Of a stretch of DNA of 64,000 bases, positions 29,211 to 37,535 are shown in pieces. Below the pieces are notes generated by a model. It ran no database searches. It saw only the letters and a program-made list of their open reading frames with translations, and was not told the origin of the DNA. The stretch lies in contig JADJYG010000028.1 in the NCBI GenBank assembly GCA_016719895.1, positions 62,001 through 126,000 on the forward strand, written 5' to 3'. The translations under genes were made by a program, and so were the position numbers. The stretch's first letter is position 1. The number at the start of each line of letters is the position of its first letter. The stretch comes from Saprospirales bacterium. GTDB taxonomy: Bacteria > Bacteroidota > Bacteroidia > Chitinophagales > Saprospiraceae.

Positions 29211-32200
29211 GTGTTTATGTTCAAACGCTTCCTCTTCGGATTATTCGCGCTTTGCGCCATACCCGCTTCCGCGCAATCCATTTGGCGCGACGTCGCGGAA
29301 ACGGACATCCCGCCCACTGCCGCCGAATACCGGATCGCTCCGCAGCGCTACCGCACGGTGCAGCTCGACCCTGCCGCCCTGCAGGCCGTGCTCGACGCCG
29401 CCGCTGCGCCGGATGCCCAGCGCGCCGCCGCGAGCGCGCCGCCGCCTTTGCTCAGCATCCCTTTGCCCGACGGCAGCGCCGCCGCCTTCCGCCTGCGCGA
29501 GACCCCGGTGATGGCCCCGGACCTTCAGGCGCGCTACCCGCAAATCCGCAGTTACACCGGCTTCAGTCCCGACGACCCGACGGCCCTGCTCAAGTGCGAC
29601 CGGACGCCCCGGGGCTTTCACGCCATGCTCACTTCCGCCCGCTGGGGCACGGTTTTTATCGACCCCTACAGCCAGGGCGATGCCTTGAACTATGTTGTTT
29701 ACCATAAAAAAGATTACGCGCCGCCGGCGCGGAAACAGGCGTTTATCTGCGGTGTGGCAGCGCTTTCCGGCAACCCCGCTCTGCAAAACGAAACAAAGGT
29801 TTCCGCCCGCAGCAACGACGGCCAAATGCGCCAGTACCGCCTGGCGATGGCCTGCACCGGCGAATACGCCGCGTTTCACGGCGGCACCAAACCCCTGGTG
29901 CTGGCGGCCATCGTGACCTCCGTAAACCGGATCAACAGCGTGTACGAACGCGAACTGGCCGTCACGTTCGAACTGATTCCCAACAACGACACGCTGATTT
30001 TCCTCGACCCCGACGCCGACCCCTATGCCAACAACAACGGCGGCATGATGCTCGGGCAAAACGAAAACACCTGCGATAACCTGATCGGCTCGGCCAACTA
30101 CGACATCGGCCACGTGTTCAGCACCGGCGGCGGCGGCATTGCCGGCCTCGGCGTGGTGTGCACGGGCAGCAAAGCCCACGGCGTGACCGGGCTGCCGGCG
30201 CCCATCGGCGACCCCTTCGACATCGACTACGTCGCCCACGAAATGGGCCACCAGTTCAGCGGCAACCACACCCAGAACAACCCCTGCAGCCGCAGCGGCC
30301 AAACCGCCATGGAACCCGGCAGCGGCTCCACCATCATGGGCTATGCCGGTATTTGCGCGCCCGACGTACAGCCGCACAGCGACGCCTATTTCCACGGCGT
30401 CAACGTGGAGGAAATGGTGGATTTTATCACCAACGGCAGCGGCAACAACTGCCCCTTCCTGACGCCCAGCGGCAGCACGGCGCCCATCGTGAATGCCGGC
30501 CCGGACTACACCATCCCCAAATCGACGCCCTTTGTCCTGACTGCTCAGGCCAGCGACCCCGACACCGCCGATGTGCTGACCTATTGCTGGGAACAAATGG
30601 ACGCCGACGAAGCCGTCATGCCGCCCATTCCGACCAACGCCCTCGGACCGCTGTTCCGCTCGTTCAACCCCGACACCCTCCCGGCGCGGTATTTCCCCAG
30701 GCTCTCCACCCTGGTGCCCGGCGCCAGCAGCGACTGGGAAAAACTCCCCTCCGTGGGGCGTAAGCTCAACTTCCGGGTGACGGTGCGCGACAACAACCCC
30801 GCCGGCGGCCAAACGGCGCAGGACGACGTGCTGATCACCGTGGATAAAAACACCGGGCCGTTTAAAGTGACCAATCCGAATACCGCAGCTATCTGGCGCA
30901 GTGGCGAATACCGGGTGGTGACCTGGAACGTAGCCAATACCGACAAATCGCCGGTGCTCTGCCAAACGGTCAACATCCGCCTGAGCACCGACGGCGGTTT
31001 TACCTATCCCCATCTGCTGGCCGCCGGCGTGCCCAACAACGGCAGCTATTGCATCCGGGTGCCCGAACTGGAAACGACACAGGCGCGCCTGATGGTGGAA
31101 GCCGCGGGCAATGTGTTTTTTGACATTTCCGACGCCGACCTCGCCATTGCGCCCGCTGCCGCGCCCTCGTTTTCGCTGTGCACGGATGCCGTTGTCGCCC
31201 GGGTATGCCTGCCCCAGGCCTACAGCGCCACCATCACCACCAGCGCCTTGCTGGGCCTCGACAGCCTGATCCAGTTGTCGGTCGAGGGACTGCCCATCGG
31301 CGCCGTGGCGCTGTTCACGCCCAACCCTGTTTTGCCGGGCCAGAACGCCCAGCTGGCCGTTTCGTTTCCCGACGGGTACGGCGAAGGCCAGCTGGATATC
31401 GTCATCCGCGGCGTGGTGGGCGCCGATACGGCAAGCGTGCAAACCTCGCTCACCGTCGTTTCCAACGACTTTGGCCAAATGGCTTTGCTGGCGCCTGCCA
31501 ACGGCGCCACGGGCCTGGACCAGGCGCCGGTGCTGCGCTGGCAAACCGCGGCGGACGCGCTGACCTACGAGTTGGAAATCGCGTACAACCCGGCCTTCGA
31601 TTCGGTGCTGGTGCATCGGCAGAACCTCGTGCTGGACAGTTTGAAAACGCCCCTGCTGCTGGACAAAGGCAAAGTGTACTACTGGCGCGTGCGGCCGGTC
31701 AACGAATGCGGCCCCGGCCCCTGGGTCGGCCCCTTCGCGTTTGCCACCCTGGTCAATGTGTGCGCCGCGTTTGAAGCGGGCGACGTGCCGAAAAACATCA
31801 CTGCCAGCCAGGCGGTGACCATCGAATCCAAAATAACCGTGCTGGCCAGCAGCATCGTCAGCGATGTCAACATCCCGAAAATCCAGGGGAATCACGAGTT
31901 TTTCAAAGACCTGGAAGCGTACTTGATCAGCCCCAAAGGCACGCAGGTGTTGTTGTTCAAAGCCAAATGCGGGAGTTTCAACGGCAATTTCCGCTTCGGT
32001 TTTGACGACAGCGGCGCTGCCGAACTCGGCTGCCCGCCGCCGAACAACGGGACGCTGTTCCGCCCGGCCGAACTGTTCAGCGCGTTCAACGGCGAAAATT
32101 CCGCCGGCGTGTGGACGTTGCGGGTGAAAGACACGGAAGTCAGCTCGGGCGGCCGGATCGCCGCTTTCGATCTGGAAATATGCGCCAACACCACGCTCAA

Positions 32201-32801
32201 CCCGCCGTTTATCGTGCAAAACAACGTCCTGTCGGTAGAGCCGGGCAACAACAAAGCCGTGACGCCCGACCTGCTGCGGGCGGAGGACGCCGACAACAGC
32301 GCCTCCGAACTCGTTTTCACCCTGATGACCGTGCCGCAGCACGGCGAATTGCAGCTGTACTGGACCGGCAAAATGGCGCCCGGCGACCAATTTACCCAGG
32401 CGGACCTGGACAACGGCGGCCTCCGGTATTTTCACTACGGCACGAACACCGCCCCCGACCAGTTCTGTTTTACTGTGACGGACGGCGCCGGCGGCATGGC
32501 CCAGGATTGTTTCCACATCCAGCCGCTGCCCGTCGGCGCCGACGAACCGGAACGCCGGCTAGACTTCCTGCTGGCGCCCAACCCGGCGACGGAATCCGTG
32601 CGTCTGGCATTTGGCGAAGCGCCCGGCTCGGACACCCGCATCCGCCTGTTCGACGCGGCAGGCCGCCTGCTCCATGCCCAGTTGTTGCCAGCCGGGCAGA
32701 CCACGGCCCGCATCGCTACGGGCCATTTGCCCGATGGCTTGTACACCGTGTCGGTGCAAAATGCGCGGGGCGGAGGCGTGCGAAAACTGGCGGTGTGGTA
32801 A
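29211..32801 (+). CDS. Secreted reprolysin-like metallopeptidase, T9SS cargo (copy 2)
   Basis: A 1196-residue paralogue of copy 1 with the same order of domains: signal peptide ending ASAQ, zinc site HEMGHQFSGNH from residue 343, Fn3-like module with APVLRWQTAADALTYELEIA, P-domain at about 873-993, cadherin-like segment, and a T9SS tail from LLAPNPATESV near 1118. The catalytic set appears complete, followed by ESGSTIM-like PGSGSTIMGYAG with the Met-turn. The start may be the second Met (29217). It follows copy 1 after 172 bp containing the small repeat cluster and may have its own promoter. Confidence 0.93.
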   Translation: MFMFKRFLFGLFALCAIPASAQSIWRDVAETDIPPTAAEYRIAPQRYRTVQLDPAALQAVLDAAAAPDAQRAAASAPPPLLSIPLPDGSAAAFRLRETPVMAPDLQARYPQIRSYTGFSPDDPTALLKCDRTPRGFHAMLTSARWGTVFIDPYSQGDALNYVVYHKKDYAPPARKQAFICGVAALSGNPALQNETKVSARSNDGQMRQYRLAMACTGEYAAFHGGTKPLVLAAIVTSVNRINSVYERELAVTFELIPNNDTLIFLDPDADPYANNNGGMMLGQNENTCDNLIGSANYDIGHVFSTGGGGIAGLGVVCTGSKAHGVTGLPAPIGDPFDIDYVAHEMGHQFSGNHTQNNPCSRSGQTAMEPGSGSTIMGYAGICAPDVQPHSDAYFHGVNVEEMVDFITNGSGNNCPFLTPSGSTAPIVNAGPDYTIPKSTPFVLTAQASDPDTADVLTYCWEQMDADEAVMPPIPTNALGPLFRSFNPDTLPARYFPRLSTLVPGASSDWEKLPSVGRKLNFRVTVRDNNPAGGQTAQDDVLITVDKNTGPFKVTNPNTAAIWRSGEYRVVTWNVANTDKSPVLCQTVNIRLSTDGGFTYPHLLAAGVPNNGSYCIRVPELETTQARLMVEAAGNVFFDISDADLAIAPAAAPSFSLCTDAVVARVCLPQAYSATITTSALLGLDSLIQLSVEGLPIGAVALFTPNPVLPGQNAQLAVSFPDGYGEGQLDIVIRGVVGADTASVQTSLTVVSNDFGQMALLAPANGATGLDQAPVLRWQTAADALTYELEIAYNPAFDSVLVHRQNLVLDSLKTPLLLDKGKVYYWRVRPVNECGPGPWVGPFAFATLVNVCAAFEAGDVPKNITASQAVTIESKITVLASSIVSDVNIPKIQGNHEFFKDLEAYLISPKGTQVLLFKAKCGSFNGNFRFGFDDSGAAELGCPPPNNGTLFRPAELFSAFNGENSAGVWTLRVKDTEVSSGGRIAAFDLEICANTTLNPPFIVQNNVLSVEPGNNKAVTPDLLRAEDADNSASELVFTLMTVPQHGELQLYWTGKMAPGDQFTQADLDNGGLRYFHYGTNTAPDQFCFTVTDGAGGMAQDCFHIQPLPVGADEPERRLDFLLAPNPATESVRLAFGEAPGSDTRIRLFDAAGRLLHAQLLPAGQTTARIATGHLPDGLYTVSVQNARGGGVRKLAVW

Positions 32802-32822
32802 CTCCGGGATATAAAAGTATTT

Positions 32823-33359
32823 CCCGCAGTTTGGTTTTTTCCCGCAGATCGTGCAGAACCGTAGAGTAGTTTTTCCCGCAGATCGCACAGAACCGTAGAG
32901 CGGTTTTCCCGCAGATCGCGCAGAACCGTAGAGTAGATTTTCCCGCAGATCGCGCAGAACCGTAGAGCGGTTTTCCCGCAGATCGTGCAGAACCGTAGAG
33001 CGGGTTTCCCGCAGATCGCGCAGAACCGTAGAGTAGTTTTTCCCGCAGATCGCGCAGAACCGTAGAGCGGTTTTCCCGCAGATCGCGCCGAACCGTAGAG
33101 TAGTTTTTCCCGCAGATCGCGCAGAACCGTAGAGTAGATTTCCCGCAGATCGCGCAGAACCGTAGAGTAGTTTTTCCCGCAGATCGCGCAGAACCGTAGA
33201 GTAGTTTTTCCCGCAGAACGCGCAGAACCGTAGAGCGGTTTTCCCGCAGATCGTGCAGAACCGTAGAGTAGATTTTCCCGCAGATCGCGCAGAACCGTAG
33301 AGCGGGTTTCCCGCAGATCGCGCAGATTTCGCAAAACGCAGATTTCGCAGAACGTAGAG
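32823..33359. repeat. Direct-repeat array, about 15 units of 33-34 bp (left arm)
   Basis: A conserved core of about 28 bases (cccgcagatcgcgcagaacc plus gtagag) recurs at 32841, 32875, 32908, 32942, 32975, 33008, 33042, 33075, 33109, 33142, 33176, 33210, 33243, 33277 and 33310, after a partial copy at 32823. Intervals are only 33 or 34 bases, set by a cggtttt- or tagttttt-type joint. Near the end one longer unit (33307-33359) contains an inserted agatttcgcaaaacgc segment. The array is noncoding: frames across it only echo the repeat. Confidence 0.93.
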
Positions 33360-33416
33360 CGGACTTTTTCAAGGAAAAGACAAACAGCGCTACGCTGAGG
33401 GAAAAAATGGAAAAAA

Positions 33417-33743
33417 CGACTCTACGTTCTGCGAAATCTGCGTTTTGCGAAATCTGCGCGATCTGCGGGAAAATCTACTCTACGGTTCTGCGAAATCTGC
33501 GTTTTGCGAAATCTGCGCGATCTGCGGGAAAACCGACTCTACGTTCTGCGAAATCTGCGTTTTGCGAAATCTGCGCGATCTGCGGGAAAATCGCTCTACG
33601 TTCTGCGAAATCTGCGTTTTGCGAAATCTGCGCGATCTGCGGGAAAACCGACTCTACGTTCTGCGAAATCTGCGCGATCTGCGGGAAAACCGCTCTACAG
33701 TTCTGCGCGATCTGCGGGAAAATCGACTCTACGTTCTGCGAAA
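33417..33743. repeat. Inverted-orientation repeat array (right arm)
   Basis: The same family as the left arm but reverse-complemented. The word tctgcggg starts at 33462, 33521, 33579, 33636, 33678 and 33711, giving intervals of 59, 58, 57, 42 and 33 bases: four long units shrinking to the short type. The first unit (33420-33472) is a perfect 53-bp complement of 33307-33359, across a 60-bp spacer that itself has no clear gene. The array ends 66 bases before the start of peptidase copy 3. Confidence 0.92.
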
Positions 33744-33808
33744 CCTTCGATGAACGATCGCAGGCCTTCAAAAAACCACGGTATAAATTTTTTGTAAAAA
33801 CTCGAATC

Positions 33809-36800
33809 ATGCGTTTTTGGTTACTGTTTTTTTCCGGCCTGCTCGGCAGCGCGCTTTACTCCCAAACAACTCCCACATTTTTCCAGCCGGTTCCGGAAGA
33901 AAGCATCCTGCTCCCGGAAAAAGCGGAGCGCAAATTGATCCCGGCGCAATACAACACCTACCGCCTGGACTATCCGGGCATAAAAGCCGCTTTGCAGCAG
34001 GCGCCGCCGGAGTTTAGCGAAGCGGCGCGCCAACAGGCCTGCACGCTCAGCCTGCCGATGGCCGACGGCAGCCTCGAAACGTTTTCCGTGTGGGAAGTGC
34101 CCACGGCAGAGCCGGCGCTGGCGGCCCTGATGCCCTTCGCCCGCAGCTTTGCCGGCGAATCGCTGCGCGACAAACGCAAAACCGTCCGCCTGACCTACAC
34201 CCTGCGCGGCTTTCGCGCCACGATCCTCCGGCCCGACCTGGGCGCCGAATTCATCGAACCGTATGCCTGGGGGCAGGACGAATTTTACCTGGTGTACGAT
34301 CTCAAAAATACGCCGCCCGGGGATTGGAACACCGCTCCGGGAACCTTCCGGGTATTGCCCGCTGCGCCGCAGGAAACGCCGGCGCCCTTCGCACCGGCCG
34401 TGGAAGCCCGCGGCACACAAGTCGATCCCGTCAAACTGAAAACCTACAAACTGGTCGTATCCACCACCGGCGAGTTCGGGCAGGACCACGGCGGAACGCC
34501 CCAGTCCGTCTATTCGGCCGTTTTTGAATACGTCAATAAAGTGAATGCCGCGTACGAGCGCGACATGTCCATTCGCTTCACGCTCATTCAGGGTAGCCTG
34601 CTGGTCATGTTTTCCAACCCGGCCACCGACCCCTTCACCGGTTTCGACAACGGTACGCTGGCCGGCCAAAACGAACAAGCCCTGCAAGGCGCCGGTATCC
34701 CTGCCGTAGCCTACGACATCGGCCACGTGCTGACGCGCGGCGGCGGCGGCATCGGCGGCCTTGGAGTGGTTTGCCTGGGGGGGAAATCATTTGGCTGTAC
34801 TGCCGGCAGCGGCGCCTACGGCAACGGGTTTATCGGTGTGCTCTGCCAGGAACTGGGCCACCAGTTGGCGGGCAACCATACCTGGAACCGCTGCGGCGGT
34901 GGTGTCCAGGATCAGCGCTCCAACAGCACGGCCTACGAACCCGGCAGCGGCACCACCATCATGTCGTATGCCGGCGGCTGCGGACCCGACAACATCGGCG
35001 ACCCCCGGCAGCTGTATTTCCACTCCGGCTCCATCGAAGAAATCCGCCGCTATGTGTTGTACGAAGCCGGCAGCCAGTGCGGCACGGAAACCGTGACCAA
35101 CAACCACCCGCCGACGGTTTCCCTGGCGTACCAGGACAACTTTTTCATCCCCATCGGCACGCCGTTCGAACTCAAGGGCAGCGCCGAAGATATCGACGGC
35201 GATTCGCTCAGCTATGCCTGGGAGGAAATCGACCTGGGACCCGAGATTCCCCTGGGCGAGCAGGAAGCCAACTCGCCGCTTTTCCGCTGCTGGAACCCGG
35301 CCCAGGCCACCAACCGCTATTTTCCGCGCCTGACCACCATCCGCAACAACGCGTACGACATCACCGAGCTGCTGCCCACGTACACCCGCGACCTGACCTT
35401 CCGTTTTGTCGTCCGCGACCATCGCTACGGCTTCGCCTGGGACGATGTGGCGTTCAAATCCTGGGGCCAGGCCGGCCCCTTCCTCGTGCTGTCGCCCAAC
35501 AGTAGCGCCAGCAGCTGGAAAATCGGCGAATACACCGAGGTGCGCTGGGATGTGGCCAACACCGACAAGGCGCCGGTCAATTGCACCCACGTCAACATCC
35601 GCCTCAGCACCGACGGCGGGCTGACCTACCCCATCACCCTGGCCGGGCGCGTCAAAAACGACGGCAGCCACTACGTGCTCGTACCGGACCTCCCCACCGG
35701 CTCGGCCCGCGTTCGGGTGGATGCCGACGCAAACGTGTTTTTTGATATTTCCAACCAGAATTTCAGTATCCAGCAACCGACCCAGCCCTCATTCACCCTG
35801 GGGCTGAACAACGACAGCGGCGTGCTGTGCCTGCCGGCCGAACATACGGTGGAAATCGCCACCGCCGGCGTGCAGGGATTCAGCCAGCCGGTCAGCCTCG
35901 CCATCGCCGGGAACCTCCCGCCCAATGTTTCCGCATCGTTCAGCGCTACCACCATCCAGCCCGGCGGAAGCGCGACGCTGACGTTCGATTTTTCGCAGGT
36001 GACGGAAGAAAATGAATTTACAATCGTGGTGCAGGCGACGCCCGCCGGCGGCGCGCCGATCCAGCGCGAGGTGGTGCTGCGCACCGTGCGCAACGACTTT
36101 TCCGCCCTGACCCTGACTCTGCCCCCCAACGGCGCCACCGAGCTCCGGCTCACCCAAACCCTGCACTGGACAAAAGCGGCCGACGCCGAAGCGTACGACC
36201 TGCAGTTTGCCTCCGCGCCTTCTTTCGCACCCGCAACCCTCCTGGCTTCCGTAAGCAATACCACGCTCGACAGCTTCAAGGTACCGGTCTTTTTAGCCAA
36301 AGGCACGCCGTATTTCTGGCGCGTCCGGCCAAAAAACGAATGCGGGGAAGCGCCCTGGACCGAGCCGTTTTTCTTTTCCACTTTTGCCGAGAAATGCGCC
36401 GTCTGGGAGGCCTACGACCTGCCTAAAACCATGACCGCCAACGGCACGCCGACGATCGAATCCAAGATCAACGTCACCGAAGGCGGCCCGATCAAAAATA
36501 TGGAGGTCCGTCAGATCAAGGGCTATCACGAGTTTTTTAAAGACCTGGACGTACACCTGATCAGTCCGCAAGGGGTCGACCTGACACTCTGGACCAAAAA
36601 ATGCGGCAACTTCAATGGATTTTTCAACTTCCGCCTGACCGATGAAGCGCCCAGCCCGATGCCCTGCCCCCCGCCGAACAACGGCAATGCCTACCGCCCG
36701 CAAAACCCGCTGAGCGCCTTCACCAACCAAAGCTCCGAAGGCGTCTGGACGCTGCGCGTGCGCGACACCGAATTCAGCGGCGGCGGTAGTTTGGAAGCCT

Positions 36801-37432
36801 TCCAGCTGACCTTTTGCTCTGAAGTGACCCTCAGCCCACCTTACCTGGTCAACAACAACCCGCTGTACCTGGACCCTGGCAATAACAAAGGGATCACACC
36901 CGGCCTGTTGCTGGTGGAGGATGCCAATAACACCCACAGCCAACTGCTCTACACCCTCCTGACCGTGCCCCAACACGGTCACCTGGCCCTGAACTGGGGA
37001 GCGCCATTGCAAGCCGGCGCACAATTCACCCAGGCGGACCTCGACAACGGCGCCCTGCGCTTTTTTGACTATGGCGCCAACTATGTTTCCGACGGTTTCC
37101 GCTTTATGGTGACCGACGGCGAAGGCGGATTTTTCGGCACGCCGAAGTTTATCATACAGCCGGCGCCGGTAGTGGGCGCCCATACGCCGGAAGCCGGCGT
37201 CTTCGGGTTCCGGCTCTTTCCCAACCCGGCTGACGATGCCGTGTGGGTGGCGCTGGACCGGACGGCGCCGGACCAACTTCCGGTAACGGTATACAATGCC
37301 GCCGGCCAGCAAATCCAAATAGCCGTATTTCCGGCCGGCGCGGAGCGCTTACTCCTGCATACCGCAGGCCTGCCCCGCGGCCTGTACGTGGTGCAGGTGG
37401 GCGCTGCGGTGCGGAAACTGGCGCTGCGCTAG
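33809..37432 (+). CDS. Metallopeptidase paralogue with altered zinc site, T9SS cargo (copy 3)
   Basis: A 1207-residue paralogue: signal peptide MRFWLLFFSGLLGSALYSQ, peptidase region, Fn3-like module, P-domain at about 887-1004, cadherin-like segment and T9SS tail from FRLFPNPADDAV near 1133. The zinc motif reads QELGHQLAGNH from residue 347; the first histidine is Gln (codon cag) while Glu, the second and third His and the Met-turn (SGTTIMSYAG) remain. It is therefore probably inactive or weak as a protease, or has another role. I start at the signal peptide; the frame is open 134 codons further upstream only because the repeat array lacks stops. Confidence 0.92.
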   Translation: MRFWLLFFSGLLGSALYSQTTPTFFQPVPEESILLPEKAERKLIPAQYNTYRLDYPGIKAALQQAPPEFSEAARQQACTLSLPMADGSLETFSVWEVPTAEPALAALMPFARSFAGESLRDKRKTVRLTYTLRGFRATILRPDLGAEFIEPYAWGQDEFYLVYDLKNTPPGDWNTAPGTFRVLPAAPQETPAPFAPAVEARGTQVDPVKLKTYKLVVSTTGEFGQDHGGTPQSVYSAVFEYVNKVNAAYERDMSIRFTLIQGSLLVMFSNPATDPFTGFDNGTLAGQNEQALQGAGIPAVAYDIGHVLTRGGGGIGGLGVVCLGGKSFGCTAGSGAYGNGFIGVLCQELGHQLAGNHTWNRCGGGVQDQRSNSTAYEPGSGTTIMSYAGGCGPDNIGDPRQLYFHSGSIEEIRRYVLYEAGSQCGTETVTNNHPPTVSLAYQDNFFIPIGTPFELKGSAEDIDGDSLSYAWEEIDLGPEIPLGEQEANSPLFRCWNPAQATNRYFPRLTTIRNNAYDITELLPTYTRDLTFRFVVRDHRYGFAWDDVAFKSWGQAGPFLVLSPNSSASSWKIGEYTEVRWDVANTDKAPVNCTHVNIRLSTDGGLTYPITLAGRVKNDGSHYVLVPDLPTGSARVRVDADANVFFDISNQNFSIQQPTQPSFTLGLNNDSGVLCLPAEHTVEIATAGVQGFSQPVSLAIAGNLPPNVSASFSATTIQPGGSATLTFDFSQVTEENEFTIVVQATPAGGAPIQREVVLRTVRNDFSALTLTLPPNGATELRLTQTLHWTKAADAEAYDLQFASAPSFAPATLLASVSNTTLDSFKVPVFLAKGTPYFWRVRPKNECGEAPWTEPFFFSTFAEKCAVWEAYDLPKTMTANGTPTIESKINVTEGGPIKNMEVRQIKGYHEFFKDLDVHLISPQGVDLTLWTKKCGNFNGFFNFRLTDEAPSPMPCPPPNNGNAYRPQNPLSAFTNQSSEGVWTLRVRDTEFSGGGSLEAFQLTFCSEVTLSPPYLVNNNPLYLDPGNNKGITPGLLLVEDANNTHSQLLYTLLTVPQHGHLALNWGAPLQAGAQFTQADLDNGALRFFDYGANYVSDGFRFMVTDGEGGFFGTPKFIIQPAPVVGAHTPEAGVFGFRLFPNPADDAVWVALDRTAPDQLPVTVYNAAGQQIQIAVFPAGAERLLLHTAGLPRGLYVVQVGAAVRKLALR

Positions 37433-37535
37433 GAGGAGCAGGTTTACGGGATAACCTTCAGGAGAAAACCTCGCTTCATGTTACAGGAACAAACCTTTTC
37501 CGATATTTGCCCCGCTTTACATCAAAACAGCACAC

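Noticed and set aside
26378..32516. Very long minus-strand frames of 928 and 1091 residues opposite peptidases 1 and 2
   Set aside because: Same cause: they mirror the peptidase codons, are rich in Val, Gly, Arg and His without recognisable domains.
32435..33372. Minus-strand frames of 299 and 218 residues with CAICGK/SARSAGK repeats
   Set aside because: They are translations of the 33-34-bp repeat array, which lacks stops in several frames; they run into the antisense of peptidase copy 2.
32823..33743. CRISPR array
   Set aside because: The variable parts between repeats are only 4-6 bases and belong to two or three recurring types; arms switch orientation and no cas gene is present.
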